This document shows, one piece after another, positions 1 to 9,565 of a stretch of 64,000 nt of DNA. Origin of the DNA: Blattamonas nauphoetae (Eukaryota > Preaxostyla > Oxymonadida); NCBI GenBank assembly GCA_033064195.1, contig JARBJD010000038.1, positions 124,001 to 188,000 of the forward strand. Reading direction: 5' to 3'. The position numbers were made by a program, and so were the translations under genes. The notes beneath the pieces are model-generated. The model was not told the origin of the DNA and ran no database searches. It worked only from the letters and a program-made list of their open reading frames with translations. The number at the start of each line of letters is the position of its first letter. The first letter of the stretch is position 1.

Positions 1-144
1 GAAGCAGCGGAATCCCAAGCTCTCATCGAACAGCCCAAAAATGTCCAGTACAACAAACACGATGCCCTCGTTGTTCATCACCTCCACCACGTTATTCTCA
101 AACTTCAACCAGCTTAGAGTGTGAAGATGGCTTGTCAGATGACG

Positions 145-2566
145 TCATGTCACGGAAAAAGGCGAGATCGACACAAAATGTTGCAGAAACAGTGACGTTG
201 TTCGACGGCGGCATAAATCACTGAATGAGACTCCACTCGCTTCAAACATTGCAGAGGAGCATAAAAAGATGGGTGACGGGGTCTGAATAGGTTTGTCAAG
301 ATTGACTCTTCCGTCTGCCCTCATTCGCTCTTCAATATCCATATCTTCACGCTCGTCTGTTTCTCGCGACAGAATCGTGCCGATGATTTCAACAGAAGAG
401 TTTCCATTCGACAGTACAACAAGCTGGTCAACAATCGAACGCAAGAAGAACATCACGGTATCAGCGTGACAGATTCGGATCGCTGCTGATTCGTCTGGAA
501 AATGCGTCAGGTACATGAAGGGGTTTTTGTCTGCCACGTGCGCCAGTGCTGCATATCACCACCCCCACAAACGACATGTCCAGAGTTCTAGTTCGAATGG
601 CCTGTTTCCGAAGCGGAAAGCCAGCTCCATCCACCTCCATCATTCAAAAAATCAGTTGTACTTTGATAATCTGGTGTGGTTTGCGTGAGTCAGGGAACAT
701 AGTCGATGACGATGAGTGGTTGTCATCTTTCTCGGCGAGCTTCAGATTCAGCATGTTGATTGTGGTGCAGAGATGGACACGGTTTTTCATTTCGTTGTGG
801 AGGAAAGTGACGAGTGTCTGTATGTTCTTCACTTCTCAGACGAGAAAAGGCGAGTGAGAGTCTGAGTCTAACACCGCTCAAAAGGATCCACTATTGATTG
901 TCAGTGTCTTCTTTTTTCAAATTCTTCCGATGTGTCAAAGAAGCTGAACGTCCTCAAAGTCCTTCGAGTGTTTGGATGTTGTCTTGTCGTGTTTTGACAG
1001 AGTTTCCTTCGTATTCTGCTCGCAATGCATTCTGTCGCGGATGAGAGGCGAGGCTGTGTTTGTCGGTGAAGGAAGAACAGTTGCTTAGTTGAGAGTGACT
1101 CGGAGAAATGTACCTCTCCGTGTACCTGTTTGATGCAGTCAGCCGCATGCTCTATGTTTTTCTTCTTCTTCCACTTCGCTCTCTTTGGCTCTTCTGAGCC
1201 TTGTCGGAACTTAATCCCATGTGTGCTTCCATTCGACGTCATCATGTTGTGTTTGACTTTAGACAAGCTGTCGTTCCTGTCCAGTCCCGCTGTCTCACCA
1301 GGGCGAAGCGGAGGAGTGTGAATGACAGATTGTCCTGAACTGAAGAGCCCTTTGATTGTGATCATGGTGAGTATGGCGATAGAGGGATACTGGGTCTGTC
1401 TTGCTTTTGACATCGATTTCCTCGAAACTTTCATCGAATTGCACGCACTTCGAGATCTCGCTGTTTGGATCAGATCTTCCCTCCACTCCTTCAGCTCTAC
1501 AATCAGCGCATCCAGCTGCGAAAAGGAAGTCGTATACGCCTGTCTCGACGTCGAGTCGGTAGGCGAATGTGCGGAGAAGACGGGGGAAGGTCCCACGAAG
1601 AGCGTGCTGGTCGGAGTGGATAGGGCGAGGCGGAAGTGGAGGGTGACGGTGGTGTCGTCGTGGAGGTGCGAAACACGCGTTGGGCTGAGTAGGGTGTGGC
1701 GAGGCGAGGCGAGCGGGCGAGATGGGGACGGCAGAAGGCGTTTGGAAGGAGTCGATGGAAGGCGGGGTTGTTCGGCGATTTCACGGAAGGGGAGGTCCTC
1801 CTGAACGACTTCTGCTCGTTCTCGTGCGGGACCTTCTCCCACTGGGAGCACAGTGGGCGTTTGTCCATCTTCAGCTGAGCAGGACGAGGCGAGAACAGCA
1901 ACAAGGTCAGCCTGTACGGTGTGTGGGAGTAGCAGTGGTCGAAGGTGGACTCGCTCGGCACGCGCTGTTGGATGAAGCGTAGGGACACGAACGCGTGCGA
2001 GCTGAATTTGGAGGCTGCTGCGAACTCCAACAGAGTTCCGCGAATGAAACTCGACTTTCTCGGCAACGTGGACTCGTTCCAGCTGAAGGCACGTGAGGAC
2101 TGCCAACAGCACACGTCGACGATCATTCTGGATGGGGAGACGGAGGAGAGGGACGCTGTGTATGTGTGTGGGGGAGCGGGTGAGGCGGACCAGTCCATCC
2201 TTCTCATCGACAGACCCATCTTCCCCTACAACTCACGTGAATATCCAACAGGATACGATCTTGGTCAAACTGTCGTTCTTCCTTTGAGTACAACACGAAG
2301 CTCACTGTCCCACGTTGATGAAGACAACAGTCGAAGCGGAGGGTGAGGTTGGCATCGCGATGTACTCGTTCAACCGGCCGTGAACATTCGACGGGATATT
2401 CTGAGCTCCCTACTGTCGTTGCTGTTGACGTCCAGTTGGTCCGAAAGAGACAGACAGTGATATGATATTCTGTTCCACAGGTGTAGCAGTTTCCATCTTT
2501 TCGTTGTCCGATTCCGATCGTGGGAATTTTATCTTCTTTTGAGATATCTTTAAAGACGTAAGGCAA
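145..2566 (-). pseudogene. Broken membrane-protein-like gene, family not recognised
   Basis: The minus strand carries a chain of open stretches that change frame: 2566-2204, 2219-1503, 2112-901, 832-461 and 537-145. The upstream part is rich in Cys and Thr and has strand-like segments such as LTLRFDCCL and TVTLHFRLAL, as in extracellular beta-sandwich modules. A hydrophobic run (SIAILTMITIKGLF, near 1370) is followed by a Lys-rich patch, which suggests an outside-membrane-inside layout. The part at 832-145 reads well as cytosolic protein (for example MFFLRSIVDQLVVLSNG). One stop is removed by a possible 27-nt GT-AG intron at 635-661, but the shift near 540 finds no such solution. I read it as a decayed gene, or one hit by assembly indels. 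Function unknown. Confidence 0.4.
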
Positions 2567-3514
2567 GGGAGGGTGGTTGAGTCAGGGATGAAATAGAGGA
2601 TCGGTTTAGACTTGGCTTCTGTTGTCTGCCTGAAGTGACGTTAGTGTGTTTTCTGAATCCCGCCACATCTCAACATGGACAAGGGGGTAGATTCTTCCGT
2701 GCAATATGATGAGATAGCTGTGGAATATTCTCGGTTGTTGATTTGTGGTGAGCGATCGTCAGGAATTGACGATGCAGTACAGTGTTAGAAACGTGGAAAA
2801 GTGGGTAGTTGATTCGATCAGAGGTTATGTCGAGGTAATTAATGCTATCCTTCGATGATTTGCAGAGAAATTGGCTGGCGTTTCGAAATTTTGACAGTAC
2901 GATAATCAGCGGGAAATTAGCGGGATAATGAAAGTGGAAGGGATGTAGTCGACCAATTGTTGGAATAAGTCAATTCATTCTGGTTAATTGTGATAATTTA
3001 AATTGATCCACAGTTGATCAAGCCCATTTTCTGTATGAAAATCGAGCTAACTTCGTATTTGAGATTTTTCTGAAATGAATTACGTAAAAATCGTCTTTAG
3101 TCCCTCCTTTTCTCTCCAGTATCCACAATTATCTGCTTATTTTACTTGAGTATGGTGATCGTGATAGACATCCCACACTTTCTTCAAATCTCTCTCGAGC
3201 CGACAAGTGTCAAATAGCTTAACCACTTCAGGAAAATGATCACACCGATGGCAGTATTATCCAGTTTGAAGATCGTGAATTATTGATTTTCGTGGATTAT
3301 TGACGCTACTATAAGCCATGAAACGGTCAACATCATCGGATAAACCCGCAACTTCGGGAAAACCCGCAACTCCATGTGCTAACAACCGAAGTCACCTCAA
3401 GTGTTCATATTACGGCAATCCGGTGTGGACCAATATTGCATTCAAAATCCACATTTTTACCTCTAAATCTGGTGTCTTCATTTCAAAAGTGCTCATTGTG
3501 GGACGATTTGAAAA
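2567..3514. other. AT-rich spacer, no gene seen
   Basis: No convincing coding stretch or RNA gene is visible. The only notable motif is at about 3343-3373, where AACCCGCAACT-like words occur twice next to GGATAAACCC; the same words recur in inverted orientation near 7903-7925, on the far side of the next gene. Confidence 0.4.
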
Positions 3515-3533
3515 ATGAAAATGAATCAACCAG

Positions 3534-3556
3534 GTTCGAAGGTTACTCTCGAAGAG
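3534..3556 (+). other. Predicted 23-nt intron
   Basis: GT-AG. It joins the ATG-containing frame (MKMNQP) to the frame that encodes the first membrane span (PQPLEETALLPW). An alternative acceptor at 3580 also keeps the frame, so the 3' end is uncertain. Confidence 0.4.
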
Positions 3557-3727
3557 AACCACAACCCTTGGAGGAAACAGCTCTCCTACCCTGGATTTTT
3601 TCCGGTACAACACTTCTTTTCTTGTTTATCTTTCAAGTGTCTCTCATTCAGTTCGACACCTTCTCAATCAATGTATTCGACTGCTCCAACGCACTGCACG
3701 GCTCAGACCCTCTCTACCGAGCTCTTG

Positions 3728-3751
3728 GTACGATCTGTTAGAGCGCTGCAG
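3728..3751 (+). other. Predicted 24-nt intron
   Basis: It starts GTACGA and ends CTGCAG. It removes an in-frame TAG at 3739 and keeps the frame (PLYRALDTLSIVTESV). An alternative acceptor at 3766 also keeps the frame. Confidence 0.5.
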
Positions 3752-3859
3752 ACACACTGAGCATAGTCACTGAAAGTGTGACAATCTTCTTTCTTGACCT
3801 CTATTTTTCGGCGGTGATGATGTCCCCACTTTTCATCGTTCGAAGCAACCCAAAACGAG

Positions 3860-3883
3860 GTGTCTAATGTATTGTTACTTTAG
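3860..3883 (+). other. Predicted 24-nt intron
   Basis: It starts GTGTCT and ends ACTTTAG. It removes an in-frame TAA and joins FIVRSNPKRG to KFRTCIAVLAMGLV without a seam. Confidence 0.6.
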
Positions 3884-4256
3884 GAAAGTTCCGGACATGC
3901 ATAGCGGTGCTGGCGATGGGTCTCGTCTTTTGCCAGCGACTACTGATGGACTACGCGTTCTGGCGTGCCGTGGTGAGCGTTGGAACAGCAGCAGGGATTA
4001 TTCTTGCGGGGATTATGCAACCATTCTACTCGCGTTTATCGAACTTCCTCATGCTTCATTTCAGTGTTTTTGGAACACTTCGACTTGGCCTTGAAATCGA
4101 CTTCCTGGTTGATTCTGGAACGGGACAGATTATTGGAACAATCATTTTTGGGATTATTTAGGTTGGGGAGAGATTAGACTCTCGATCCACTTCCTCCTTC
4201 CTCTGAAGGTTCAAGAACGGCGTACCTGGGGCGTGACAAAAACCAAAGGCAACGAA

Positions 4257-4278
4257 GTGCTGCCCTGATTTGATTTAG
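4257..4278 (+). other. Predicted 22-nt intron
   Basis: It starts GTGCTG and ends GATTTAG. It joins the frame ending GRDKNQRQR to the frame starting SEEWKCRLRQHVG, both plausible cytosolic text, and changes frame correctly. Confidence 0.45.
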
Positions 4279-7200
4279 CATCGGAAGAATGGAAATGCAG
4301 ACTGAGACAACATGTGGGAAGGAAGGGTGTGGAACCAACAGTTCGGTGCATGTTCCACGAAAAAATCCGTTTACTCCCGCTGACACAATTTGCAGACAGA
4401 ATACATGCTTTCTCTGTCATGCACTGAAAGGAGGACAATGCTCTTCTTGCAGATTACGCCCTGTTTCTCCAAACGGTTTCGGAGAACCGAATGAAGGCAC
4501 AAGTCATGATGCTGCATGCAGAAAGGCAAGACCTGGTATTACAACACGATTTCTGATTCATTGCGTGATGAAGGGCGAATCAGCAGAGAACGGGAGTGGG
4601 GAGGAGAGTCAATGGAACTGAACCTGAAAATGCATCTTCAAATCGCAGAAAACGACAGAGAAGACGCCAGCGACGCTCAAATCGAGTTTTACGAAAATAT
4701 GAGGAAACAAAGACCGTATTTCTCTCTTCTCCAAGAAACATCAGACCCAAGTCGTGAGCGGAAGCGTCGTCGAAAAAGAGTTATGAGCAGCTTCTCAGCC
4801 AGCACCCAAACGACATCGCAGTACTTTGCTCGAAGAAGAGCGGGAACATCAAAGGCATCTTCCTTCATCAACGCTCTCAGCTTCATCGGCGATGTGGGAA
4901 CGAATTTGTATGGGATATGACCAAAGCGGAAGACATGAACAAGACATTCGACATTGTGACGTCCCTCCTCCCATATTTCACCAGTTACGGACACACAATG
5001 ACATCTCTGATGAAGACCGTGTATGACAGCGACGTCGAGAACGAAATGTGGGAGTATGTGGACATTCCTGTCGCCACCGCCTTCTTCGACGCCACGACCA
5101 ACCCCACCATCGATGTCACGACAGCCGACAGATCGTTTCTGAACCTCGTTGCAGACTTGGCTCAGCTGTCCACGCAAATTGGAGCGATGAAAGACGTGCC
5201 GATGAGTTCAAGGAAGTCCACTCTCGAATTATCTCGTGTCAGTACAATTCATACCATCAACTGTTTGAAGGAGGATAGCGAGCACTCGTCGCATAGGCCG
5301 ACAATGCCAGCGTGCCAATGCGGACACTCTTCAATTTGATGGTGGCTCTCCTGGCGGCCGTCATGCTGATTGCGATGATTGTGTCGTACACCTTCCTCTC
5401 ACTGGGTGACGGAGGATGGAGGGACTACACGACAACTCGGATGGACGAAGAAGAAGAGGAGGAGGACAACGGGTTGGAGAAAGAGGAACAAGACTCCGAA
5501 GAGATGGTGGAAGATGGAGTCAACGACGAACGAAGCGAACGTGACGAGAACAATCCAGAAATGTCCAGCACACCTGCCCAGAACGACACATTCGAATCCT
5601 CATCCGAACCGAAACCTTTAAACTCCGACCACTCGTCACTTGTCTTCGAAGGTCAAAAGCGTTCCTCTCCTACAGCTGAGATTGGATGGGAGGGGAAGAG
5701 ACTCGCCTTACAATCACTCTGACGTGTACAGCGGAGACATACTTCCATCACTAACTCACTACAACTCATCCACCTCGTACACAACTGGATTTGTTTGACC
5801 AACAACAGGAGCTCCATTCTCACCATCGTTGAATCCCACTGTCACTCAGTTCTCGCTCAACCAGCCAACACAACCACCAGTCGAGACGAAAACAGACTTC
5901 GGATTTGGACAGTTCACCGCTCGCTCCCTTCTGACGCAGCGGGACGAGGATGACGACCATCAAACTCGGCGAGACGACGCGGAGTGGGAAGAGGCATTCG
6001 AGAACGCAGTGGAAGATCTGATCGCTGGTCACAAGACCATCCACAGCGGGATCCCAATCGTGACGAAGATTATCATGGTCTCTCACGTTGTCCTCGTTTT
6101 TGGGCTGCTGGTTGGTTACATGGTTCCTAACAATTTCTCGTTCAACAGCTTCACAGACAGTGTGGACAACATCCTTCTCGCAGCGATCCGCCCCATCTGT
6201 CTGACCAATTCAAACTTCTTCCTTCTCAACCTCGCCTTCGACATGCCGTTCCTCGTCTTCCCCAAACTCATCACTCACCCAACCAATTCAGCCTCATGTC
6301 GAGACAACGATCAATCTGTCTCAGTACAGGAGCTACACCTTGAAACTTCTGTCAGGATCGTTGGATTAATTCCACAAAACCAGCCTCATCACCCACTTCG
6401 ACACCACAACGGACACATTGACAAACGACAAGCTGATCGACGCTCGAACCATCACCCGATTCGACAACGACTTCAACATCGAGCAGCTGCTCGTTCCAGG
6501 AGACTATTGCATGACTGACAAGGCTTCCTGCATCGCAGAACCGATCCATGAACGTCTGCACGAATCACATGACACACTGGTCGGGCTACAGTCTCTCGTT
6601 TCGCGCTTTCTTCAGTATGGAGAGTTTCTGAAAGAGGAAGATGAATCACAGTTCAACGAAAACCATCCGATCTTCCATTTCATGAACTCTGCTCTGCGAA
6701 AGGACCTGCGTGAGGGACGATGAGCATGATGAAACGAATGTGCAAAGACTGCGGTGCTGACAAAGACATCTTCATGAGCAATCGTCTGATCATCGTGGTT
6801 GTGCTCGTCGTGGCGTACTTCTTCCTTCGATTTGTCATGATTCAGCCGTACGTAATTTTCAAGCGAATGAGACTGGAGGATCGGCGACTGGACGAGCTGA
6901 TCTCGTTCGACACCGACGATGGGAATTATATTCGGTTTGTCGATGCGATGAAGATCGGGAACAAAGGAATCAACGGCCAAAGAGAAAAGATGATTGATGC
7001 ACGAACAGCGTGATCCGGATGCACGAGCAGCACGAGAGCGCAGGGATGCAGGAGACAGCGATGGATGTGCTGATGAAGGCGACGAAGCGAGCGTTCCGGG
7101 AAGAGGAGCAGAACATGGTGGACCGTCTGAAGGCGGGAGGGAAGACCTCTTCGCTGACAAACGAACAGATTGACTCACACAAACTGGAGCACCGTGTGAT

Positions 7201-7660
7201 GATCCAACGGCTGGGCATCATCTTCGATGGGCTGCGTAGGAAGGACTTGGCTCGACAAGCAATCTCCGTTCGCCATCAGACACGCCTCTTCGACCGACAT
7301 TTCATCACCAGCGACTTGTGCGATTTGACAAGTGGGTGAATCTCTGTCGATCATACTCGTTACATTTCCATTCATTTCACCCCGACCACCGCACTATGAC
7401 GTATCATCCGACAGGATTGATTGTGAGGTTGTCGTCGTTTGTGGCGCTGATCTAAATTGTGGCGATATTTATTGTATTCACGATCACATTGCAGTCACAT
7501 CGGAAGAAACTGTTGAGTGAATGCATCAACGTTCAGACCTCAAACTCCCTCACTCCTGACAGCTCCAAACTCACATCGGCTCCCCACTCACTCAGCGCAA
7601 TGAAGACGAAGAAGAAGCGGAAGCGATTTTGGAGGAGATGCAGGAAGGAGAGTGATTGAG

Positions 7661-8195
7661 CAGGGAGAAACGAGAAGGTGGAGTTAGAATCGCCAATTCT
7701 CGAAACATCGTTTCCAAGAGTTCGACCCACATTTCGTTTCGTTCCTGTTTTGTTGTGATCTTGATAAACCATCTTTTCTTGTTCATTTCATGAGATTATG
7801 CATTCTCCAGAACAGATTTTAATGAAATAATATGAAAAAACCTCAAAATAATGATGAAACTGGGAATATATCCGAATTCTGGGTCCAAGATCCGGGGTGT
7901 GGGTTTATCCGGAGTTGCGGGTTAAATCGAGTACGTTCAGATCAATCTCGGAGTTTAACAATCTCATTTCTTTGGAATTGTTTCTGTGAAATGGATTTCA
8001 TGTGACGATTTTTTCGATCTTTTAAGGTGAATTGAGATAATTCGGATTACGACGGTGATGGAGAGAACGAAAAAAGAACGTGTCCACATTTTTGTATTCT
8101 ATGGACAATTTATTCTCATTTCAAGAATTCATGGATAATATGATAGTGATATGAATAAAAATTGTGAAATGAAAGGAAATTTTAAGGTAGAAATT
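7661..8195. other. Spacer, no gene seen
   Basis: AT-rich. It contains GGTTTATCCGGAGTTGCGGG near 7905, the inverted counterpart of words near 3343. No ORF with protein-like composition was recognised. Confidence 0.4.
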
Positions 8196-8244
8196 AGGTG
8201 GGATCAAAAAAGCGTGGGATCAGTGGGGTCAAATCAGAAGCCTG
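8196..8244 (+). mobile_element. Terminal piece of a hAT-like non-autonomous element
   Basis: The stretch ending TCAAATCAGAAGCCTG matches the end of the 521-bp element at 31176-31696, including the repeated GGGATCA words just inside it. The junction with the beta-helix relic lies at 8244/8245. I could not find the other end or a matching target duplication, so this copy seems truncated or strongly diverged. Confidence 0.5.
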
Positions 8245-9376
8245 GGAATGCTTCAGAGTCGAACATTCTGATCATAAATGGCGAGGAAAATCCGTTTGAT
8301 GAGATTGTACTTGATGAAAACAGAACATGGGAGCCTGAGATCGAACAGACCCCATTTCTTCCCGAGTTGCAGTTCAGATGGACACCTTTCACGCAAAATG
8401 TGCTATTTGCGATATCAAACATAAATATTGATGTAGTCGCTCCTTCCTTGGTCTGTTGTTCCGATTTTTTGTTTCGAGAAATGGATGAATCATGATTTCG
8501 TGATAAGAGAAGATGTTCAGAGTGGTGATTGATGTCATGATGGTACAATAAGGATGTATTATTGCCAATCAGCGAGAGATCTTCGGAGCGGACTTGGATT
8601 GTGGATGAGACAATCAGGTCCTTTTGGAGATTGATAATCTCTGATCCTGCAATTCTGTTGTTAATAGTGGTGTCACCAAACCGTCCGGCGTCACCAATCC
8701 GGCCTTTTTTCTGTGAGGGACTATTTTGGTCAAACTAAGAACAAAATAAAATTTTAGCATTATACTCCCACCCGATCCCGAGAAAACCTCAAAATACGTT
8801 TTACGTTACGAATGCACACATTTTTTTCAACTTTTTGCGGTCATTTCTCCACAACCAGCCATCCGTTTTAAATCAAATAAAAGGCATAATAGTCGGATAG
8901 ATCTCGACAAAAGATGAACAAAAAATAAAAGGATTTTTTTCCTAAGAATATTTTGTCGAGAAAAATATGGGTTTTTTCCGATCTTCCCAAATACGCAGAA
9001 TTTTTTCTCCAAATTTTTGCAAAAATGTTCGTTTCACCAAAAAAACGTTTTGCGAAAATTTTCATCGAAATTGATTTACTGGTTGTTGAGATATTGCCGA
9101 AACGATGTTTTTCATCGGGCAAAAGGGGGTATTTTGAGGATTTCTCGGGATCGCGTGGGAGTATAATTCTTAAATTTCAGATTTTTCTTAGTTTGACCGA
9201 TATTGATTTTTCCAGAAAAAAGGCCGGATTGGTGACATGGGACATATTGGTGACACAACTATAAAGTTCCCAATATCATTCTTGCTTAAATAGCTTGATA
9301 ATGACGATAAAGAATCATGGACTTGACTTTGTGTTGGATGGAGGACTTGGAGAACGATAACAACGAGGATAATCAT
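8245..9376 (-). pseudogene. N-terminal relic of a beta-helix surface protein
   Basis: A signal-peptide-like start (MIILVVIVLQVLHPTQSQ, ATG at 9376) is followed, on the other side of the 593-bp element at 8667-9259, by text typical of the beta-helix surface proteins of this window: IINLQKDLIVSSTIQVRSED, then IFMFDIANSTFCVKGVHLNC and CSISGSHVLFSSSTISSNGF. The order and spacing match the N-terminal parts of the genes starting at 32861 and 44309. The coding trace stops at 8245, where a piece of a hAT-like element begins. The two sides of the 593-bp insert are not in one frame even when it is removed. I read this as a dead gene fragment. Confidence 0.6.
8667..9259. mobile_element. 593-bp foldback element with TA target duplication (Tc1/mariner-like MITE)
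   Basis: Both ends carry long imperfect inverted repeats: GTGGTGTCACCAAACCG on the left and, as reverse complement, GTTGTGTCACCAATATG on the right. A shared block GTCACCAATCCGGCCTTTTT follows, and further inside GGTCAAACTAAG and GATCCCGAGAAA are again present in both arms, so the inverted repeat spans well over 100 bp with interruptions. TA flanks both ends (8665-8666, 9260-9261). No transposase is encoded. Long inverted arms plus a TA duplication point to a non-autonomous Tc1/mariner-type element; the family is inferred. Confidence 0.75.
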
Positions 9377-9565
9377 TTGAACTTTTTCTGATGGGATCCA
9401 ACGGCCCATCAGCCGAATACTCAATTCCGCGCGTTTCTTTGTTTTCTGAAAATCACTATTTTTCTTAAAAAAATGTTGCAGTATTATTGTAAACGGAAAA
9501 CTCATTTGAGATGAAGTGAAGAAAGACAGATTCAAGCCCAGGATGATGTTACTTTTCCTGGATGT

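Larger units (their letters stand above)
3515..7660 (+). pseudogene. Multi-span membrane protein, TmcB/TmcC-like, with tiny introns and frame breaks
   Basis: Starting at ATG 3515, the 5' part reads as one protein if four GT-AG introns of 22-24 nt are removed (3534-3556, 3728-3751, 3860-3883, 4257-4278). It encodes successive hydrophobic spans (WIFSGTTLLFLFIF, then LAMGLVFCQRLLMDYAFW, AGIILAGIMQPFYS, IIGTIIFGII). It is followed by helical-repeat text such as SYEQLLSQHPNDIAVL and YALFLQTVSENRMKAQ, which matches my picture of the TPR-like region of TmcB/TmcC-type proteins. Further membrane spans lie near 5330, 6070 (IIMVSHVVLVFGLLVGYMV) and 6790 (LIIVVVLVVAYFFLRFV). Several breaks have no good intron solution (about 4161, 4425, 4545, 4757, 4920), so the gene is decayed or affected by assembly indels. 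A sensory or signalling membrane role is inferred from the architecture only. Confidence 0.5.

Noticed and set aside
4161-4560. TGA or TAG as sense codons in the TmcB-like gene
   Set aside because: Several stops there are TGA, but neighbouring intact genes end normally and contain no internal stops; short introns, indels or decay explain the pattern better.
8151-8495. 114-codon + strand frame
   Set aside because: It lies antisense to recognisable beta-helix text on the minus strand and runs across the hAT-like terminus.
8667-9259. Transposase gene inside the 593-bp element
   Set aside because: The longest frame there (103 codons) has no catalytic pattern and largely mirrors the inverted arms.
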